Shown here piece after piece: positions 25,486-34,540 of a DNA stretch of 61,703 nt. A program made the translations under genes and the position numbers. The notes beneath the pieces were generated by a model. It was given only the letters and a program-made list of their open reading frames with translations, was not told the DNA's origin and did not search any database. The stretch is from Ruminococcus sp. (GTDB taxonomy: Bacteria; Bacillota; Clostridia; Oscillospirales; Ruminococcaceae): assembly GCA_024403995.1 (NCBI GenBank), contig JAKSQT010000007.1:1-61703 (forward strand), written 5' to 3'. Positions within the stretch are counted from its first letter, which is position 1. Every line of letters starts with the position of its first letter.

Positions 25486-25794
25486 TCAGATATGGATGCC
25501 GACCGTCTGTTCCAGATAACGGGACAGCGATGCGGTCATATCTGATTTGCCGTGTCGGTCAGGAATGACGACGATCAGGGGCGTTGTGACCGTTTCCTTG
25601 ATTTGTGTCAGTTCCGATTCGATGACTGCGGCAACCTTTTCGGTTAGAAAGACAACTGCGATATCCGGATCGTGCAGAATACGGCGCAGCTCGCTGACGA
25701 TCTCATCATGCTCATGCAGGACGACACCGTCGATCCCTGCAAGCCGCATTCCCATCCGTGTATCAATGTTGTCGCTGATCAACTGACAGCGCAT
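25486..25794 (-). CDS. V-type ATPase subunit F (NtpG-type)
   Basis: 102 residues, a compact alpha/beta protein with the family pattern: SDNIDTRMGMRLAGI at the start, DIAVVFLTEKVAA in the middle and PLIVVIPDRHG near the end. It is a central-stalk subunit binding subunit D. It starts only 6 bp after the K subunit stop. The length matches the family. Confidence 0.9.
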   Translation of the reverse strand: MRCQLISDNIDTRMGMRLAGIDGVVLHEHDEIVSELRRILHDPDIAVVFLTEKVAAVIESELTQIKETVTTPLIVVIPDRHGKSDMTASLSRYLEQTVGIHI

Positions 25795-25800
25795 AGCGAA

Positions 25801-26253
25801 TTACAGCTTGCCGAGGATCATAATTGCAATCAGCAGGCCATAGATGGCAACACCTTCGCCGAGTGCAACGAAAATCAGAGCTTTACCAAATACCTTCGGT
25901 TCTTCTGCGATCGCACCGATTGCAGCAGGTGCAGCATTACCAACGGCGATACCACAACCGATCGAACCAACACCAACTGCCAGTGCAGCAGCCAGATAGC
26001 CAAGACCTGCGGACGGATTTGCAGCGGTCGCTGCAACAGCTTCTGCTGCCTCAGCCGCATGGATCATGCCGCCGACAGGGAATGCAACTGCACAAAGAAC
26101 AACAACTGCAAATGCACAAAGATTGGTGATCAGCGCACGGCGCATGGTCTTTGCGGATTTCTTCTGACGAATCGCCATATAAACAGGCAGTGCGAGAATT
26201 GCTACGATCAGCAGCGGAAGCAGAACAATTTCAAGAATACTCATAACAGACAT
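25801..26253 (-). CDS. ntpK: V-type ATPase membrane rotor subunit K
   Basis: 150 residues with four hydrophobic helices: a first, diverged hairpin (about 8-62) and a canonical second hairpin. The second hairpin has the Gly/Ala-rich helix (GVGSIGCGIAVGNAAPAAIG), the loop AIAEEPK and the last helix carrying the ion-binding Glu (FVALGEGVAIYG). The first hairpin lacks the Gly repeat pattern. A Gln ligand typical of Na+ binding rings is not evident, so I leave the ion specificity open. It forms the c-ring in the membrane. Confidence 0.93.
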   Translation of the reverse strand: MSVMSILEIVLLPLLIVAILALPVYMAIRQKKSAKTMRRALITNLCAFAVVVLCAVAFPVGGMIHAAEAAEAVAATAANPSAGLGYLAAALAVGVGSIGCGIAVGNAAPAAIGAIAEEPKVFGKALIFVALGEGVAIYGLLIAIMILGKL

Positions 26254-26282
26254 GGGATTTTCCTCCTAATAATATTTTCAAT

Positions 26283-28244
26283 TCATATGGTTTGCTCCGA
26301 TACAGCATCGGAGTCATCATCAAAGGATACGGCAATCGGGGTAAAAGGTTTTCCGTCGCCATCGTAACAGCGCGAGAAGATCTCGTAGAATTCCAGACGC
26401 AGTACCTGAATACCGACGATCAAGCCTTCCAAGCCCATAACAAACAGGTTTCCGAGAATCACCACGATCGGCGATGCCGCTTTGCCTGTGGTCTCTGCAA
26501 GCAGCATGACTACACTCATCAAGCCTGCGTGGGAGAATACAAAACCGCCCACACGGATAAATGACAGCGTATTGGTCGCGTAGCCAAGCAGGAATTCAAA
26601 GCATTCGAAGAAGTTCGATGCAATGAAGTCGCCAACAGAGGTGAATTCGATCGGCTTTCTTGCAACGATCGCACCCAACGGCTCACGGAAGAACATTGCA
26701 AGCAGCGGAAGTACAACAAGGAAAATGATGTACGGTGCGCTGATCACGCTCTTGCCTGTCAGAACACCAATCACGATGCCCAGAAGTGCGGCAAAGAAGA
26801 TAAAGCCGAAAATACCGTTGTTGCCGAAAATCGCTTCCGCGAAATTCTTCTGTTTCAATCGGATAATGACATTGATCACGATCGACAGCAGAATAATAAC
26901 TGCGCCGATACCGATCGCTCCGAAAATAAAGACGTTCGTGTTTTCCATCGCGTGCAGCGGCAGGAACGAAATACCCATCTTTTCATACATCGGGTCAAGC
27001 AGGTCTTCAAAGCCGAACACCGAACCGTAAAGCAATCCGAAGAACGCGCTCGAAAGTCCGATTCTGCCGATGATCGAACCAAGCGGCATATCCTTTTTCT
27101 TCGCAAGGAAGAAACCGATCGCAGACATCAGCAAGCCCTGTCCCAAATCACCGAACATGATACCGAACAGCAGCGTGTACGTAATGGCAAGCAATGTTGT
27201 CGGGTTAAAACCGTTGTAACTCGGCAGACCGTACATCTCCGTGAACATTGCAAACGGCTTCGAGAACCAGCCGTTTTTCAGCTTGACAGGCGGCTGCATC
27301 TTCGAATCTGACCACGGCTCTTCATAGCCGATCGTCAGCTTCGGTACCTTTTCGACACACTTGCCGAAGTTCTCCTTCTCTGCTGTGGGAATATATCCCA
27401 TCAGGCAGAAGAACTTTCCGCGCAGTACAGCGCATTGTCCGCGCAGTTTGAATACCTCATTCTGATATTTCAGGAAGCGGTACATCTTTCCGAGCTTTTC
27501 AGCTTCAGAACTGTAGATCTCCGAAAGTTCCTTTTCCTGCGTTTCAATCTCCTGTTTCTTGTCCGCCACCGTTTTTTGAAGGTCGTTCATTGCCTCTGTC
27601 GGTGTGCCGTGGACAAAATCAGGAATGCGGAATTCCTCAAACAGCAATCCGCGCATGATGGAATCGACCGATGCGATCTGGTCGGGTGTGGAGAAGTAAA
27701 ATCCCCAAGCATATGCGCCTGTGCTGTCGTACTTTGTAAAGACGAAGCTCTGACTGGAATAAAAATCCAGTTTTTCTAAGTTCTCCTCGGGAAGCTTTCC
27801 GAATCTGCACACCACATGATTGCAGTGCAGCAGCTTTCCCAAGTCCTCTTCGGAATTTTGCAGATGAGAAAGATGTACAAGCGCCGTTTCGCATTCCGCA
27901 AGCAGTTCCTTATTCTTTACGAGCGTGTCCTGCTTCTCCTGTAAGGACGATGTAATACGGTCCAGTTCCGCATTGATGATCTCAGGCGTAAATTCTGCTG
28001 CGTCGATTTTCTCATCGGATTGCAGCGGAACATTGCGCAGATCAAGACTCAGCAGCCGTTTCAGCGGTTCTGCATAGGGATTGGACTGTACCAGAGAAGC
28101 CGCGTTTTCATCAGAACCTGCCATAATCCGCGAGGCATTTTCCATATGGAACACCTTACTGTCCAGACAGGCAATAATTGCGTGACTCAGCTGCTCCAAA
28201 GGTCCTGTAATTCGGACAAGCTCCAGTTTTTCAATGGATGACAA
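26283..28244 (-). CDS. ntpI: V-type ATPase subunit I (membrane stator)
   Basis: 653 residues. The N-terminal half is soluble, with two long helical arms. The C-terminal half, from about residue 345, holds seven to eight membrane helices, beginning TYTLLFGIMFGDLGQGLL, a strongly conserved family block, with SFIRVGGFVFSHAGLM near the end containing the essential Arg. It provides the ion half-channels beside the K ring. It is followed by subunit K after 29 bp. Confidence 0.96.
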   Translation of the reverse strand: MSSIEKLELVRITGPLEQLSHAIIACLDSKVFHMENASRIMAGSDENAASLVQSNPYAEPLKRLLSLDLRNVPLQSDEKIDAAEFTPEIINAELDRITSSLQEKQDTLVKNKELLAECETALVHLSHLQNSEEDLGKLLHCNHVVCRFGKLPEENLEKLDFYSSQSFVFTKYDSTGAYAWGFYFSTPDQIASVDSIMRGLLFEEFRIPDFVHGTPTEAMNDLQKTVADKKQEIETQEKELSEIYSSEAEKLGKMYRFLKYQNEVFKLRGQCAVLRGKFFCLMGYIPTAEKENFGKCVEKVPKLTIGYEEPWSDSKMQPPVKLKNGWFSKPFAMFTEMYGLPSYNGFNPTTLLAITYTLLFGIMFGDLGQGLLMSAIGFFLAKKKDMPLGSIIGRIGLSSAFFGLLYGSVFGFEDLLDPMYEKMGISFLPLHAMENTNVFIFGAIGIGAVIILLSIVINVIIRLKQKNFAEAIFGNNGIFGFIFFAALLGIVIGVLTGKSVISAPYIIFLVVLPLLAMFFREPLGAIVARKPIEFTSVGDFIASNFFECFEFLLGYATNTLSFIRVGGFVFSHAGLMSVVMLLAETTGKAASPIVVILGNLFVMGLEGLIVGIQVLRLEFYEIFSRCYDGDGKPFTPIAVSFDDDSDAVSEQTI

Positions 28245-28262
28245 CTTAACACCTCCTAAGCT

Positions 28263-29315
28263 TTACGCTTCCAGAATCAGATGGGACTGCATAAATGCGA
28301 CTGATTTTCCGTATCGAATGCCTTCGATCAGCGTAATCAGGTTTCGCACTTCCACCTGAAAGAGGAAATGAACGGCATACAGACTCACCGCTGCGTGCCC
28401 CGAAAAATGCAGGGCATTCTGTGCGGTGCGGTAGCGGAGTGTCTGGAACGCTTTTTCCATCTGCTGACGGTCAAAGCCCTGTGTACCCGTACCAAGCATT
28501 CTGCCGTATTTTGTTGTTTTAAGAATCTGCTGGAACGATACATCATCCGGTGCATCATAAAGCTGCTGCATGACCCGTTTCGGAATTTTTCCTTCCACAG
28601 GCAGCATCATTTTTCCCAGCGTATCTGCATCCGCATGAAACATACTTTTCAAACGGTATGCGTTGATCAGATTGATCAGGTCGATCTGCTCACCGATAAA
28701 ATCATCCAGCGCAGTCCAGTCGCTGCCTTTCACGATCTTCTTTGCATCCTCCCGAATCTGCTGCAAGTAAAACGAACGCAATGCAATTTCACAGGCAGTA
28801 AAGTCCTTCGGAACGGTATTCTCTGCAAAAAAGGTTTTCAGAACAGGCGCATACGGCGTATGTGCAACGGCTTCAACAATTTCATCCTGCGTTTTGGCTC
28901 TTGCGAGCTTTTCCAGCGGAAAACAGGTATAGGGCGAAAGCCACGCATACATCTCTGTAATATAGTCCGCATTTTCGTCGGACAAAAACTGAATGGCTTT
29001 CAGGATCTCCTGCACCTCATAATCCATCAGATAGAAACGGAAAAACGGTGTATCGTGAATCTGTTCCAGCTTGCAGAAGTGCATATCGCGTTCAAAAATC
29101 GAGCGTTCCAGTACACTTTCCAGATAGCCGCGGTGGACATATGCAGGCTCTATCTCACGAAGCAGCTCCGAATATGCAGGCGTGTTTTTGAGATAGGAAG
29201 CAACCTCTGTCACAGAATGCATCGACATCAGTTCACGGTAATCCTGCCATCGCAGACGTTTCCCGTAGACACTTCGGATAGATGCAACTGTGGCACGATA
29301 TGATTGATTTGCCAT
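28263..29315 (-). CDS. ntpC: V-type ATPase subunit C (NtpC)
   Basis: 350 residues, all-helical, built from three related domains as in NtpC/subunit d. The N-terminus YRATVASIRSVYGKRL and the segments DFIGEQIDLINLINAYRLK and VEVRNLITLIEGIRYG are characteristic. It links the central stalk to the rotor ring. Here it precedes subunit I, whereas in the Enterococcus ntp operon it follows E, so the gene order is rearranged. Confidence 0.92.
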   Translation of the reverse strand: MANQSYRATVASIRSVYGKRLRWQDYRELMSMHSVTEVASYLKNTPAYSELLREIEPAYVHRGYLESVLERSIFERDMHFCKLEQIHDTPFFRFYLMDYEVQEILKAIQFLSDENADYITEMYAWLSPYTCFPLEKLARAKTQDEIVEAVAHTPYAPVLKTFFAENTVPKDFTACEIALRSFYLQQIREDAKKIVKGSDWTALDDFIGEQIDLINLINAYRLKSMFHADADTLGKMMLPVEGKIPKRVMQQLYDAPDDVSFQQILKTTKYGRMLGTGTQGFDRQQMEKAFQTLRYRTAQNALHFSGHAAVSLYAVHFLFQVEVRNLITLIEGIRYGKSVAFMQSHLILEA

Positions 29316-29317
29316 GA

Positions 29318-29638
29318 TTATGCCTCCGCATCCGCAAGAACAGCCTGATAAAGCTCTGTCAGCAGTGTATCCTGCCGTGCAGCAAACAATTCTTCCAGCG
29401 CGGCGGACTGTGCTTCATACTCCGATTGCAGCTTTGCAGTCTGAGATTCGCATTCAGCGCGTGTCTGCTCCTCAAATTCGAAAACAGCGTCCGAAGTCTG
29501 GTGAGAACGAGCCTCATTGAGCGCAGCAGCCTTCTGCTTCGCTTCTTCCAGCGTTTTCGTGCAGCCGTCCGCTGCATCCTGCAAACGCTGATCTGCGGCA
29601 GCATCCAGTTCCAGAATCATCCGAATGGTATTATCCAT
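29318..29638 (-). CDS. V-type ATPase subunit G/H (peripheral stalk coiled coil)
   Basis: 106 residues, almost one continuous charged helix (DAAADQRLQDAADGCTKTLEE... to VLADAEA), as in the stator partner of subunit E. First gene of the operon, with GGAG about 9 nt upstream, and only 2 bp before subunit C. Assignment relies on position, size and coiled-coil character. Confidence 0.8.
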   Translation of the reverse strand: MDNTIRMILELDAAADQRLQDAADGCTKTLEEAKQKAAALNEARSHQTSDAVFEFEEQTRAECESQTAKLQSEYEAQSAALEELFAARQDTLLTELYQAVLADAEA

Positions 29639-29657
29639 GAATCCAACTCCTTTTTGT

Positions 29658-29696
29658 AAAAAGAGTACCCTGACAGAAGTTCACTGTCAGGCGTAC
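29658..29696 (-). terminator. Terminator-like hairpin in the V-ATPase leader (possible attenuator)
   Basis: On the minus strand, a 12-bp stem with one bulge (29665-29676 with 29684-29696; core CCTGACAG/CTGTCAGG) is followed by CTCTTTTT (29665-29658), directly before the ribosome site of the first gene. It lies inside the leader, about 50 nt after the promoter, so read-through must be allowed or regulated. Confidence 0.6.
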
Positions 29697-29744
29697 CGTG
29701 CCGGCAGACAAATCAACAGCATCTTCCAAGCACAATACTTATTT

Positions 29745-29773
29745 ATTATATACCCATTCTCAGAAAATGTCAA
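29745..29773 (-). promoter_or_regulatory. Consensus SigA promoter of the V-ATPase operon
   Basis: Minus-strand TTGACA (29773-29768), 17-bp spacer, TATAAT (29750-29745). Perfect hexamers, about 105 bp before the first ATG. Confidence 0.85.
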
Positions 29774-29835
29774 GTCATTTTCCAACATTTCAATAAGCTG
29801 AAATATCAATTAAAAAATTCGTATACACAAAGAAA

Positions 29836-29865
29836 ATCGGAGTTCCTGCAAAGAAGAACTCCGAT
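29836..29865 (-). terminator. Terminator of the UPF0210/ACT operon
   Basis: A 10-bp stem, ATCGGAGTTC with GAACTCCGAT. On the minus strand it is followed by TTTTCTTTG; on the plus strand by CGTTTTTT. Confidence 0.8.
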
Positions 29866-29895
29866 CGTTTTTTGTACCTATGAAATGCGTGGGGT

Positions 29896-31254
29896 TCAGT
29901 TTTTAACGCTGTGCATCGGTGCAGGGATCCTGCCACCGCGTGCAATGAATTTATCTGCACTTTCTCTCCGAATCGGCATGACAGGGCCGCTTCCGAACAA
30001 ACCGCCGAAATCAAGCATATCGCCTTCTTTTTTGCCGATCGCAGGGATCACACGAACAGCGGTCGTCTTGTTGTTGACCATGCCGATCGCCGCCTCGTCT
30101 GCAATGATCGCAGAAATCGTCGAAACAGGCGTATCGCCAGGAATCACGATCATATCCAAGCCGACTGAGCAGACAGCCGTCATCGCTTCCAGCTTTTCCA
30201 GCGTCAGTACGCCCGAAACTGCTGCATCGATCATACCTGCATCCTCAGACACAGGAATGAATGCGCCCGACAAACCGCCGACACTCGAAGACGCCATAAC
30301 GCCGCCTTTTTTCACAGCATCGTTGAGCATTGCAAGTGCCGCAGTCGTTCCGTGCATACCACAGACAGAAAGTCCCATGCCTTCGAGAATATGTGCCACG
30401 GAGTCACCAACCGCAGGTGTCGGTGCAAGCGACAAGTCAACAATTCCGAACGGTACATCCAGCATCTTGGACGCTCTGGTACCGACAAGCTGTCCCATTC
30501 TGGTGATCTTGAATGCGGTGCGCTTAATGATATCCGCCAGTTTGTCAATCGACGCATCCGGATACTTTTCTATCGCAGCACGGACAACGCCAGGTCCGCT
30601 GACGCCGACATGGACCTCACAATCAGGCTCGCCGACACCGTGGAAAGCACCTGCCATGAACGGATTATCCTCAGGCGCATTGCAGAGAACAACAAGCTTT
30701 GCAGGCCCCATGAAATTTTTATCCTGTGTCAGCTTCGCAGCCTCCATGACCACATCGCCCATCATTCTGACCGCATCCATGTTGATGCCTGCCTTTGTGG
30801 AACCGATGTTGACCGATGCACACAGATTAGTCGTTTCTGCCAGAGCCTGCGGAATCGCACGGATCAACGCCTCATCGCCTGCGCTGAATCCCTTATGTAC
30901 CAGTGCAGAAAATCCGCCGATAAAGTTGACACCTGTGGTTTCAGCTGCACGCTGCAAGGTTCTTGCCAGCTGCACAGGATCGCCGCCTTTGGCTGCTGCA
31001 CAGAGCATTGCCGCAGGGGTAATGGAAATTCGCTTGTTGATAATCGGAATACCGTATTCGGTTTCGATCTGTTCGCCTGTTGCCACGAGTTTTTCCGCTT
31101 TTCGGGTGATTTTCTCATACACCTTATCACAAACTGCATTCATGTCATCCGAACAGCAGTCCAGCAGAGAAATACCCATTGTAATGGTACGAATGTCCAG
31201 ACACTCGTCCTGTATCATTCGTATGGTTTCGAGAATATCAGAAGTATTGAGCAT
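29896..31254 (-). CDS. PFL family protein (UPF0210/DUF711)
   Basis: 452 residues from the ATG at 31254 (GGAGGG upstream). The sequence is typical of the UPF0210 family throughout: [55 protein letters not shown], and the C-terminal [18 protein letters not shown]. The fold is related to pyruvate formate-lyase, but glycyl-radical catalysis is not established for it. It is nearly always paired with the small ACT protein found here 13 bp upstream. Role unknown. Confidence 0.93.
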   Translation of the reverse strand: MLNTSDILETIRMIQDECLDIRTITMGISLLDCCSDDMNAVCDKVYEKITRKAEKLVATGEQIETEYGIPIINKRISITPAAMLCAAAKGGDPVQLARTLQRAAETTGVNFIGGFSALVHKGFSAGDEALIRAIPQALAETTNLCASVNIGSTKAGINMDAVRMMGDVVMEAAKLTQDKNFMGPAKLVVLCNAPEDNPFMAGAFHGVGEPDCEVHVGVSGPGVVRAAIEKYPDASIDKLADIIKRTAFKITRMGQLVGTRASKMLDVPFGIVDLSLAPTPAVGDSVAHILEGMGLSVCGMHGTTAALAMLNDAVKKGGVMASSSVGGLSGAFIPVSEDAGMIDAAVSGVLTLEKLEAMTAVCSVGLDMIVIPGDTPVSTISAIIADEAAIGMVNNKTTAVRVIPAIGKKEGDMLDFGGLFGSGPVMPIRRESADKFIARGGRIPAPMHSVKN

Positions 31255-31267
31255 TGGTATCCCTCCG

Positions 31268-31537
31268 TCAAATGCGGTGCATCGAGTTGAAGATATCTTC
31301 GTGCATCGTGTGGATCGAAAGGCCAAGCTCCTCGCCCAATGCTGACAGCTTTGCAGACAGCTTGGAAAAATCACAGTTCAGGTTCTGAATATCGACCAGC
31401 ATGAACATTGCAAACAAATCCTGCAAAACGCTCTGTGTCACCTCTGTGACATTCGCATTGCATTCTGCGCAGATGCCGCTGACTTTGTGAAGAATTCCGA
31501 CCGTATCATGTCCAATTACGGTAATGACTGCTTTCAT
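31268..31537 (-). CDS. ACT domain protein (UPF0237)
   Basis: 89 residues from the ATG at 31537, after GGAGG. A single ACT fold: [19 protein letters not shown], then [24 protein letters not shown], then a helix and [16 protein letters not shown] domains bind small ligands such as amino acids and regulate partners. The tight pairing with UPF0210 is conserved in many Firmicutes, so it is probably its regulatory subunit (inference). Confidence 0.92.
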   Translation of the reverse strand: MKAVITVIGHDTVGILHKVSGICAECNANVTEVTQSVLQDLFAMFMLVDIQNLNCDFSKLSAKLSALGEELGLSIHTMHEDIFNSMHRI

Positions 31538-31566
31538 ATGAAAAACCTCCATATCATTTTTCTATT

Positions 31567-31595
31567 ATTATAGCACATTTTTTTCGGATTGAAAA
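31567..31595 (-). promoter_or_regulatory. Promoter of the ACT/UPF0210 operon
   Basis: Minus-strand extended -10 TGcTATAAT (31575-31567) with a weak -35 TTTTCA (31595-31590) 17 bp upstream. Confidence 0.6.
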
Positions 31596-31627
31596 GGGGG
31601 AAAGGGAATTTTATAAATTTCTGACAA

Positions 31628-32281
31628 TTAGTGGTTCAGGCAATAGATCACAACACCGCAGACAACCAGTATCAGCACACAAACAACCGATGCAGCAATC
31701 GCAGAACCGCGATTTTCCTTTGATACACTCCCCTTTGTCACAAAACCTGCCTGCTGCAAAACCTGCACAAACGGCCGGTATATCAGCAGAGTCAGCGCAG
31801 AATTGATACCCGATTTCAATAAATTGAACGGTAAAAAAACTGTTGTGAGCATCGGAACGATCTCCTCGCGTGTGACACCCATATAAAGCGGCGAAATCAG
31901 GTAATTCCAAAGCAGCATTGTCACCGTCATCGCTGCCATGCCTGCAACCAGTCCAAGTACCGCGCCCATCAGCGTTTTTCTGCGCTTATATATCAACGAG
32001 GCGATACAGGCAAATGCCGCGCTCGACAGAAAATTCATCACCATACCGATAAAGCCTGTGGTACTGACAGGCAATTCCAGTACAGCAGTCACGAACGCAA
32101 CCGCCGCCGCTGCCAGAGGACCATACAAAAAACCGGAAAGTACAATGAAAATATCTTTCGGTTCATATTTCAGAAAGCTGACCACAGGGATCTTGATGAG
32201 AAACATTGTCAGCCATCCAAGTGCGCACATCATCGCAAGAATGGAAATTTTTTTGGTTCTGCTTTGAGATGCAGTCGGCAT
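31628..32281 (-). CDS. ribU: Riboflavin-type ECF transporter substrate-binding component (RibU-like)
   Basis: 217 residues from the ATG at 32281, preceded by GAGGAGG. Six membrane helices. The N-terminal block ALGWLTMFLIKIPVVSF and the segment LKYEPKDIFIVLSGFLYGP match the riboflavin-specific S components, which bind the vitamin and share the common ECF ATPase/EcfT module. An FMN riboswitch lies directly upstream, which supports flavin uptake. Energy-coupling genes are not in this window. Confidence 0.9.
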   Translation of the reverse strand: MPTASQSRTKKISILAMMCALGWLTMFLIKIPVVSFLKYEPKDIFIVLSGFLYGPLAAAAVAFVTAVLELPVSTTGFIGMVMNFLSSAAFACIASLIYKRRKTLMGAVLGLVAGMAAMTVTMLLWNYLISPLYMGVTREEIVPMLTTVFLPFNLLKSGINSALTLLIYRPFVQVLQQAGFVTKGSVSKENRGSAIAASVVCVLILVVCGVVIYCLNH

Positions 32282-32303
32282 CGAAAACAACCTCCTCAAA
32301 CAT

Positions 32304-32336
32304 AAAAAGCGCACCCATGATGCTTCATGGGTGCGC
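32304..32336 (-). terminator. Riboswitch terminator before ribU
   Basis: A 12-bp perfect stem, GCGCACCCATGA with TCATGGGTGCGC (32309-32336), followed on the minus strand by TTTTT. It is the OFF structure between the FMN aptamer and the gene. Confidence 0.85.
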
Positions 32337-32363
32337 GGATTGTACATGAAATTTTCGTGTACG

Positions 32364-32476
32364 ATTCGTTTCTTTCATCCGGACTATACCGTCGGTATCG
32401 GAGTTTCACCGATTCATGCCGTCAAAACGGCTCGCGGACTGTCACCGCCGGTGAGGAATTACGCCTCGCCCTGAAA
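32364..32476 (-). ncRNA. FMN riboswitch (RFN element)
   Basis: Read on the minus strand the conserved RFN blocks are present in order: TTCAGGGCGAGG, ATTCCTCACCGGCGGT, GTCCGCGAGC, GGTGAAACTCCGATACCGAC, GGTATAGTCCGGATGAAAGA. They form the closing stem and the expected side hairpins. FMN binding should favour the terminator at 32304-32336 and switch off ribU. It starts only 14 bp after the stop of the CD1247-like gene, with no clear promoter in the gap. Confidence 0.95.
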
Positions 32477-32489
32477 CAAATTGCTCAAA

Positions 32490-33038
32490 TCAAGCTTCGG
32501 GAGCGTCCTCCGCTTCCTCTGCTTCATCCTCGTCATCGGCAACGCTGGGGATAATGGTATCATAATCAAAATCCAGCGATTCGCCGCAGCCGGGACATAC
32601 AATGCTGCCTTCTTCCAGAATGGTTTCGTCAATGATGATCGTATCGCCGCAGGTCGGGCACTGTACTTCGTACTGTGCTTCCTCGTCTTCCTCGCCGAGA
32701 TAATCGATGTCGTCCGGGTCGATCACATTGCCCAAGTCGAAATCATCGTCATCATCGTCGTCATTCCATCCCCAGCCGCTCTCGTCTTCGTCATCATCCT
32801 CATCGTCCTCGTCATCATCACAGTAGAGGTCTTCCTCCACAGAACCGAGGTCTTCATCCAGAATGTCGCAAAGCTCAGTCACTTCATCGAGCTGGGACTG
32901 CAAATCATCAATGTAGACCGCCATTTCCTCCATGACCTCAGCCATTTGGGCGATCGCCTTGCCTTCTTTTGTGGTGGTGTCCAACTCCATACCGTCGAAC
33001 AAGCCCTTCATATAAGCGATTTTTTCAGTCAGTTTCAT
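32490..33038 (-). CDS. Acidic zinc-ribbon protein, CD1247 N-terminal domain family
   Basis: 182 residues from the ATG at 33038 (GGATGGAG upstream). The N-terminal helices (LTEKIAYMKGLFDGMELDTT; EVMEEMAVYIDDLQSQLDEV) match the CD1247-type domain of clostridia. Then come an extremely acidic stretch (about 75-115, runs of Asp) and one zinc ribbon (CPTCGD ... CPGCGE), ending in another acidic tail. Function unknown; it may contact nucleic-acid-binding proteins or ribosomal factors. It lies 65 bp downstream of efp and is probably co-transcribed. Confidence 0.8.
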   Translation of the reverse strand: MKLTEKIAYMKGLFDGMELDTTTKEGKAIAQMAEVMEEMAVYIDDLQSQLDEVTELCDILDEDLGSVEEDLYCDDDEDDEDDDEDESGWGWNDDDDDDDFDLGNVIDPDDIDYLGEEDEEAQYEVQCPTCGDTIIIDETILEEGSIVCPGCGESLDFDYDTIIPSVADDEDEAEEAEDAPEA

Positions 33039-33103
33039 GCGTTTCTCCATCCTTTCCGATGCGGTGCAGCGTAATTTTGAATTTTCCTCAGAGTCAGGAA
33101 CGA

Positions 33104-33661
33104 TTATGCACGCTCCATGTACTCGCCGGTACGGGTATCAATACGGATCATATCGCCTTCATCGATGAACAGCGGAACCTTGATCTCTGCGCCGGTCTCA
33201 ACGATAGCAGGCTTGGTTGCGTTGGTAGCGGTGTTGCCCTTGAAGCCGGGATCGGTCTTTGTGACCTGAAGCTCGACAAAGAAAGGAGGCTCAACGCCGA
33301 ATACCTTGCCCTTATAGGACAGAACCTTGACTTCCATTTCTTCCTTGACGAAAGCAAAGCTGTCGCCGAGGATATCCTTGCTGATCGGAACCTGCTCATA
33401 GGTTTCGAGATCCATGAAATAGTAGAGATCGCCGTCATTGTAGCTGTACTGCATATCCTTGCGCTCAACATATGCGGTCGGGAATTTTGCGGTCGGGTTG
33501 AAAGAAGTTTCAACAACAGCACCGGTGATAACGTTCTTATACTTGGTACGTACAAAAGCAGCACCCTTACCGGGTTTTACGTGCTGGAATTCGATGACCT
33601 GAACGACCTGACCGTCCATCTCAAATGTCATACCATTGCGGAAATCGCCTGCAGAAATCAT
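33104..33661 (-). CDS. efp: Elongation factor P
   Basis: 185 residues from the ATG at 33661 (GGAGG upstream). It is a three-barrel protein of normal length starting [17 protein letters not shown], with the tip loop [14 protein letters not shown] carrying the conserved lysine of PGKG and the C-terminal signature [21 protein letters not shown]. It relieves ribosome stalling at polyproline stretches. The codon use is of the highly expressed type. No modification enzymes are seen in the window. Confidence 0.98.
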   Translation of the reverse strand: MISAGDFRNGMTFEMDGQVVQVIEFQHVKPGKGAAFVRTKYKNVITGAVVETSFNPTAKFPTAYVERKDMQYSYNDGDLYYFMDLETYEQVPISKDILGDSFAFVKEEMEVKVLSYKGKVFGVEPPFFVELQVTKTDPGFKGNTATNATKPAIVETGAEIKVPLFIDEGDMIRIDTRTGEYMERA

Positions 33662-33717
33662 AAAATAAACCTCCAAATAATTTCAGACAGCTTTGCTATC
33701 CAATTCAATATGCATCT

Positions 33718-33746
33718 ATTTTACACCACTTTCTGCGATTTGGCAA
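33718..33746 (-). promoter_or_regulatory. SigA promoter of efp
   Basis: Minus-strand TTGCCA (33746-33741), 17-bp spacer, TAAAAT (33723-33718). About 57 nt leader. Confidence 0.7.
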
Positions 33747-33847
33747 TACCTAACGAGAAAAAAAGAGCACCTCACTAAATAATTTTTGTTTTGCTGTCGA
33801 TATTTTAGCGGATTGCACAAGAACAGCCGCTGCTTTTGCTGCAACTA

Positions 33848-34498
33848 TTATATTGCGTCCTCTTTCTCTGTGTGAATCTCTTCCGTCAATTTCTCAAAGG
33901 CATAGTTTCGAATGCCGCGCACGATCTCTACGCATTTGAACCGTACCGCGTATTTCGACGGATTGGCAGTCATATCACATACCCCTGCGCTGAATTCTTC
34001 CGACATTTCTGACACCGCATTGCATCCTGCCGCCGGGACACAAAGCGACGGATACATCACGCACCACCAGTTATGTCCTTCTGCCGCACCGATTTCCACG
34101 CGCAGTGCATGATATATCCCGGCAGGGAGTGTCACATCCTCATATGTCCTTACAGGAAATTCCGTATCACAGAGCAGAACACACACATTCTCACTGCTGC
34201 CGTATGCACGCAGGGTTTCTTCCGCAATCGCTTTGATTTCAGGAAGATGCTGCTGTAACTGTATTTCTGCACCGGCTGCATTTTCAGCATTGTACATCCA
34301 TCTCTCCGACTGTGACAAAAGCGCATCCCGAACATGAAGTTTCAGCATCTGATCCGCGTCCGAATCGGAATTTGCCAGTATATGCAGCCGCAGTACACCG
34401 TTCTCCAGTTCTGTCAGCCGCTGCTCCGTCACAGCGATGCTTGCCGCTCCGACAATCAGCAGCACCATCATCAGTATCCCAAGCATTTTTCGTTTCAT
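33848..34498 (-). CDS. spoIIR: Stage II sporulation protein R
   Basis: 216 residues from the ATG at 34498 (AGGAGG upstream). One N-terminal membrane or signal segment (about 6-24), then the family signature LRLHILANSDSDADQMLKL and VRDALL, and the C-terminal block VRTYEDVTLPAGIYHALRVEIG and WWCVMYPSLC. SpoIIR is made in the forespore under SigF and signals across the septum to activate SpoIIGA, which processes pro-SigE. Its presence shows sporulation ancestry. The promoter candidate upstream fits SigF control. Confidence 0.93.
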   Translation of the reverse strand: MKRKMLGILMMVLLIVGAASIAVTEQRLTELENGVLRLHILANSDSDADQMLKLHVRDALLSQSERWMYNAENAAGAEIQLQQHLPEIKAIAEETLRAYGSSENVCVLLCDTEFPVRTYEDVTLPAGIYHALRVEIGAAEGHNWWCVMYPSLCVPAAGCNAVSEMSEEFSAGVCDMTANPSKYAVRFKCVEIVRGIRNYAFEKLTEEIHTEKEDAI

Positions 34499-34540
34499 AT
34501 CATTTCCTCCTGCTTTCTTTACAGTATTTGGATCAACCCT

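Noticed and set aside
25801-26253. Naming the V-ATPase as Na+-specific
   Set aside because: The Gln and other ligands needed for Na+ are not clearly visible by eye, so the ion remains open.
28368-29303. 311-codon plus-strand frame inside the V-ATPase C gene
   Set aside because: Cys/His/Arg-rich noise typical of an antisense frame; the NtpC reading is clear.
29885-31345. Long open frame (486 codons) on the plus strand opposite the UPF0210 gene
   Set aside because: The frame is the mirror of a well-conserved gene on the other strand, is Ser/Pro/Thr-rich with no motif, and has no ribosome site.
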